Part shown: in pieces, positions 61,500 to 64,000 of the stretch
Layout: every line of letters starts with the position of its first letter
Numbering within the stretch: position 1 is the stretch's first letter
DNA from: Alphaproteobacteria bacterium
Lineage (GTDB): Bacteria; Pseudomonadota; Alphaproteobacteria; Rhizobiales; OSC116
Assembly: GCA_002400495.2 (NCBI GenBank)
Contig: NVQL02000016.1
Span: forward strand, 1 to 64,000
Direction of reading: 5' to 3'
Length of the DNA: 64,000 nucleotides
Position numbers and translations under genes: made by a program
Notes under the pieces: generated by a model
Databases searched by the model: none
What the model saw: only the letters and a program-made list of their open reading frames with translations
Told to the model about the DNA's origin: nothing

Positions 61500-61870
61500 A
61501 CAGTTAGCTGTTAGCTAATGCTCTGGAAGTTTGCTTTTTTTCGTTCGGCTTCGCCTCTCTTTTATCGTTCGCGTTGCTCTCTATTAGCACTAGCGTGCGT
61601 TCGCTCCGCTCTCTTGCCACGCCTAACGGCGACGCGCAGTCGCGCTTGCCTCAGCCAAAGGCTTCGGACTCTTTTCCCAAGCAAGGCACAATGAGTAAAT
61701 AATTTGGCACCTATATGCAGAGCTTCACCAAACTCTAGCTCACTAAGCGTAATGTAGTTGATTGGAGTGGTGAATTTGCCTCCGACCAGCGGCTGAGTGG
61801 CTTAGCTAGCTTGCGGAGGCAAGCGCCCGCAGGGGCTAAACATAAAGCAAGCACCCCTGTATTGGCAGGA
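61500..61870. repeat. Composite palindromic repeat copy R4 (B-half then A-half)
   Basis: Near-identical to R3 over 61598-61679; CTCTAGCTCACTAAGCGTAATGTAGTTGATTGG at 61733-61765 identical to 54929-54961. Confidence 0.92.
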
Positions 61871-61873
61871 GTG

Positions 61874-62410
61874 TTAGTTCTTTATGCTGCATTCAACTTC
61901 TTCAAATAAAACACCAAATGTTTGGCTATTAACTAGGTTGTCGGTTGTTTGTCCTGCAGTGGGAAGACCAATAAGAAACCCACATTCCCAATTTAATTCC
62001 GTATTTATGTTTTTGAGGTCAAAAAAATGGTGACTATATTTTTGGGCGATTGAGTTATCTAATACGAAAATAATGATATCAGATAATTCTTCATCGATTA
62101 GTTTATTTACTTTAATACCGTTCGGATATATCACTTCGGTAAATGGGAATGCTTCTTTTGGACCTGATGGGGCTTTCAATGATACTGGTAAGCGGATGTT
62201 TTCTGGTTTCCAGTTATGGAGCTGATTTTCATTTAAGACCACGTGTTTAGCACTAACAATAAAGTGACTATTTTTATATTTAACTTTTATTGCTGTACCT
62301 TTATTTGTCGAATATAGTACACCATCAACAAATTGTTCATTAAATACGGTTGAAATGAATTTAGTGAGGTTTTCTGCATGTAAATTTGGATTATTGAGAT
62401 TAGTATTCAT
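61874..62410 (-). CDS. AT-rich orphan protein with trypsin-like peptidase N-terminal features, probably truncated
   Basis: GTAIKVKYKNSHFIVSAKHVV (His region), EELSDIIIFVLD (Asp region), GFLIGLPTAG; no GxSGG Ser motif before the stop at the repeat boundary. Confidence 0.5.
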   Translation of the reverse strand: MNTNLNNPNLHAENLTKFISTVFNEQFVDGVLYSTNKGTAIKVKYKNSHFIVSAKHVVLNENQLHNWKPENIRLPVSLKAPSGPKEAFPFTEVIYPNGIKVNKLIDEELSDIIIFVLDNSIAQKYSHHFFDLKNINTELNWECGFLIGLPTAGQTTDNLVNSQTFGVLFEEVECSIKN

Positions 62411-62447
62411 TTTTCAAATTTATAACCCTACAAAGTTAATTATAAAA

Positions 62448-62469
62448 GGGTCAGGCAAATGTCTGACCC
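62448..62469. terminator. Terminator of fadB-like gene
   Basis: GGGTCAG-GCAAATGT-CTGACCC with T-rich flanks on both strands. Confidence 0.7.
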
Positions 62470-62476
62470 TAATTTT

Positions 62477-64000
62477 TTACTCATAAAACATCCCACCAAC
62501 CTTAGCCATCTCATTCAACCCTTTAGTCGGCTTAAACCGATCACCATAATCCTTAGCAAAACCTGTAATCCGCTTCACAAAATCAGCCGACCCAACCATA
62601 TCAATATAAGACAGCGGCCCCCCCGTAAACGGCGCAAACCCAAAGCCCAATATCCCGCCAACATCCGCTTCACGCACATCAGTCAGCACATTCTCTTCAT
62701 AACATCGAGCCGTTTCAAGCGCCTGTATCGCCAAGAAACGCTGCCCCAAAACCTCCATATCCACCTCAGATGGATCAAGATGTTTATCCTGCAAATCCAG
62801 CAAACCAGCCCAAATATGTTTCCGACCCTTTTCAGGATAATCAAACAGCCCTTTGCCATTCTTGCGCCCATGTCGTCCTTGCTTAATCACAATCTCCTCA
62901 AGCAACCGATCAATCGGCCCCTCAACATATTTATCGCCCATAGCCGCCTTACCAGCCGCCGCGATTTTATACGATACATCCAAACCAACTTCATCAGCCA
63001 ACACCAGCGGCCCAACAGGCATCCCAGCCGCACGCCCAGCATTTTCAATCATAATCGGCGGCACGCCTTCTTCAAGCATATGCAAGGCTTCGGCCACATA
63101 AGTGCCCACCACGCGCGAAGTATAAAAACCGCGTGAATCATTAACCACAATCGGCGTCTTCTTAATTGCCGCCACATAATCCAACGCCCGCGCAATGGCT
63201 TCATCACCCGTTTTATCGCCTTTAATCACTTCAACCAACATCATCTTATCGACAGGCGAAAAGAAATGAATGCCCACAAAATTCTCAGGCTTAGCACTGG
63301 CTTCAGCCAGTCCCGTAATCGGCAGGGTCGACGTATTCGAGCCAAAAATCGTACCCTCAGGCATCACAGCTTCACAAGCTTGAACCACATCGGCTTTAAT
63401 TTTCGGGTCTTCAAACACCGCCTCAATCACCAGATCAACATCTTTCAAACCGTCATAACCATCAGCAGGCACAATATGCGCTAAAATCGCATCCCGTGCG
63501 GCGCCCTTCATGCGGCCTTTCGATACCAATTTACCCAATATATTAGCGCTATATTCCTTACCTTTTTCAGCCGCCGCCATATCACGATCAATCAAAATCA
63601 CGTCAATACCAGCTTTGGCAGAAACATAAGTAATGCCCGCGCCCATCAACCCAGCACCAATCACCGCAATTTTTTTAATATCAGATTTTGCCACACCTTC
63701 AGGGCGGCGCAAACCTTTGTTCAGCTCTTGCATAGAAATAAAGATTGAGCGGATCATATGCTTAGCTTCTTTGGTGCGCAACAGGTTGGTAAAATACCGC
63801 GCCTCAATGCGCAAACCCGTGTCAATATCCACCATCAAACCTTCATACACACATTTCATAATGTTGCGCGCACCGGGGTAATTATCATGAGTCGACTTGC
63901 GATACAAAGCATTAGCAGGCGGAAACACCATCATCCCCCCTTTAGAATAAACCTGACCACCCGGAATGCGATAACCCTTCTGATCCCAAGGCGCAGGCAA
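62477..64000 (-). CDS. 3-hydroxyacyl-CoA dehydrogenase NAD-binding protein (FadB/FadJ-like), partial, continues beyond the window
   Basis: KIAVIGAGLMGAGITYVSAKAGIDVILIDRD; VGIHFFSPVDKMMLVEVIKG; NDSRGFYTSRV; no true start in the window. Confidence 0.93.
   Translation of the reverse strand: MPAPWDQKGYRIPGGQVYSKGGMMVFPPANALYRKSTHDNYPGARNIMKCVYEGLMVDIDTGLRIEARYFTNLLRTKEAKHMIRSIFISMQELNKGLRRPEGVAKSDIKKIAVIGAGLMGAGITYVSAKAGIDVILIDRDMAAAEKGKEYSANILGKLVSKGRMKGAARDAILAHIVPADGYDGLKDVDLVIEAVFEDPKIKADVVQACEAVMPEGTIFGSNTSTLPITGLAEASAKPENFVGIHFFSPVDKMMLVEVIKGDKTGDEAIARALDYVAAIKKTPIVVNDSRGFYTSRVVGTYVAEALHMLEEGVPPIMIENAGRAAGMPVGPLVLADEVGLDVSYKIAAAGKAAMGDKYVEGPIDRLLEEIVIKQGRHGRKNGKGLFDYPEKGRKHIWAGLLDLQDKHLDPSEVDMEVLGQRFLAIQALETARCYEENVLTDVREADVGGILGFGFAPFTGGPLSYIDMVGSADFVKRITGFAKDYGDRFKPTKGLNEMAKVGGMFYE

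Noticed and set aside
62459-63136. 225-aa + strand ORF
   Set aside because: Antisense to the conserved fadB-like CDS; His/Pro/Arg-rich translation typical of an antisense open frame

Overview
The window is a gene-dense, AT-leaning stretch of an alphaproteobacterial chromosome, most consistent with a Rhizobiales-like lineage judged from synteny only. It is almost entirely housekeeping: glmM-folP-ftsH-tilS-cpoB-pal-tolB-tolA-tolR-tolQ-ybgC-ruvBAC-yebC; YmdB-like/fau/(6S RNA)/zapA; tkt-gap-pgk; efp-IMPase; rpmE; DUF1465; trcR; prpE-like; purEK; rpsU; pntAa/Ab/B plus a tiny CoxIV; pepF; a sigma-54 activator; L,D-transpeptidase; DUF882; bolA-dnaJ-cobS-cobT; rpmB; and a partial fadB-like gene. I see no prophage, CRISPR array, IS element, rRNA or tRNA. 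The less ordinary content is in the intergenic DNA. (1) A composite, GC-rich palindromic repeat family occurs at four loci, three of them between convergent genes, with covarying hairpins and foldbacks that run across neighbouring stop codons. (2) A recurrent TTAACCAT (CtrA-like) motif lies in front of eight genes, mostly envelope-related; one is a perfect TTAA-N7-TTAA site. (3) A 6S RNA candidate lies between zapA and fau, with a repeat copy inserted next to it. (4) A sigma-54-like promoter precedes a sigma-54 activator that carries GSFTGA instead of GAFTGA. (5) Two small genes are absent from the ORF track. (6) An AT-rich orphan with a trypsin-like fold appears truncated at a repeat boundary. 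All identifications come from reading the sequence by eye; no database search was run.
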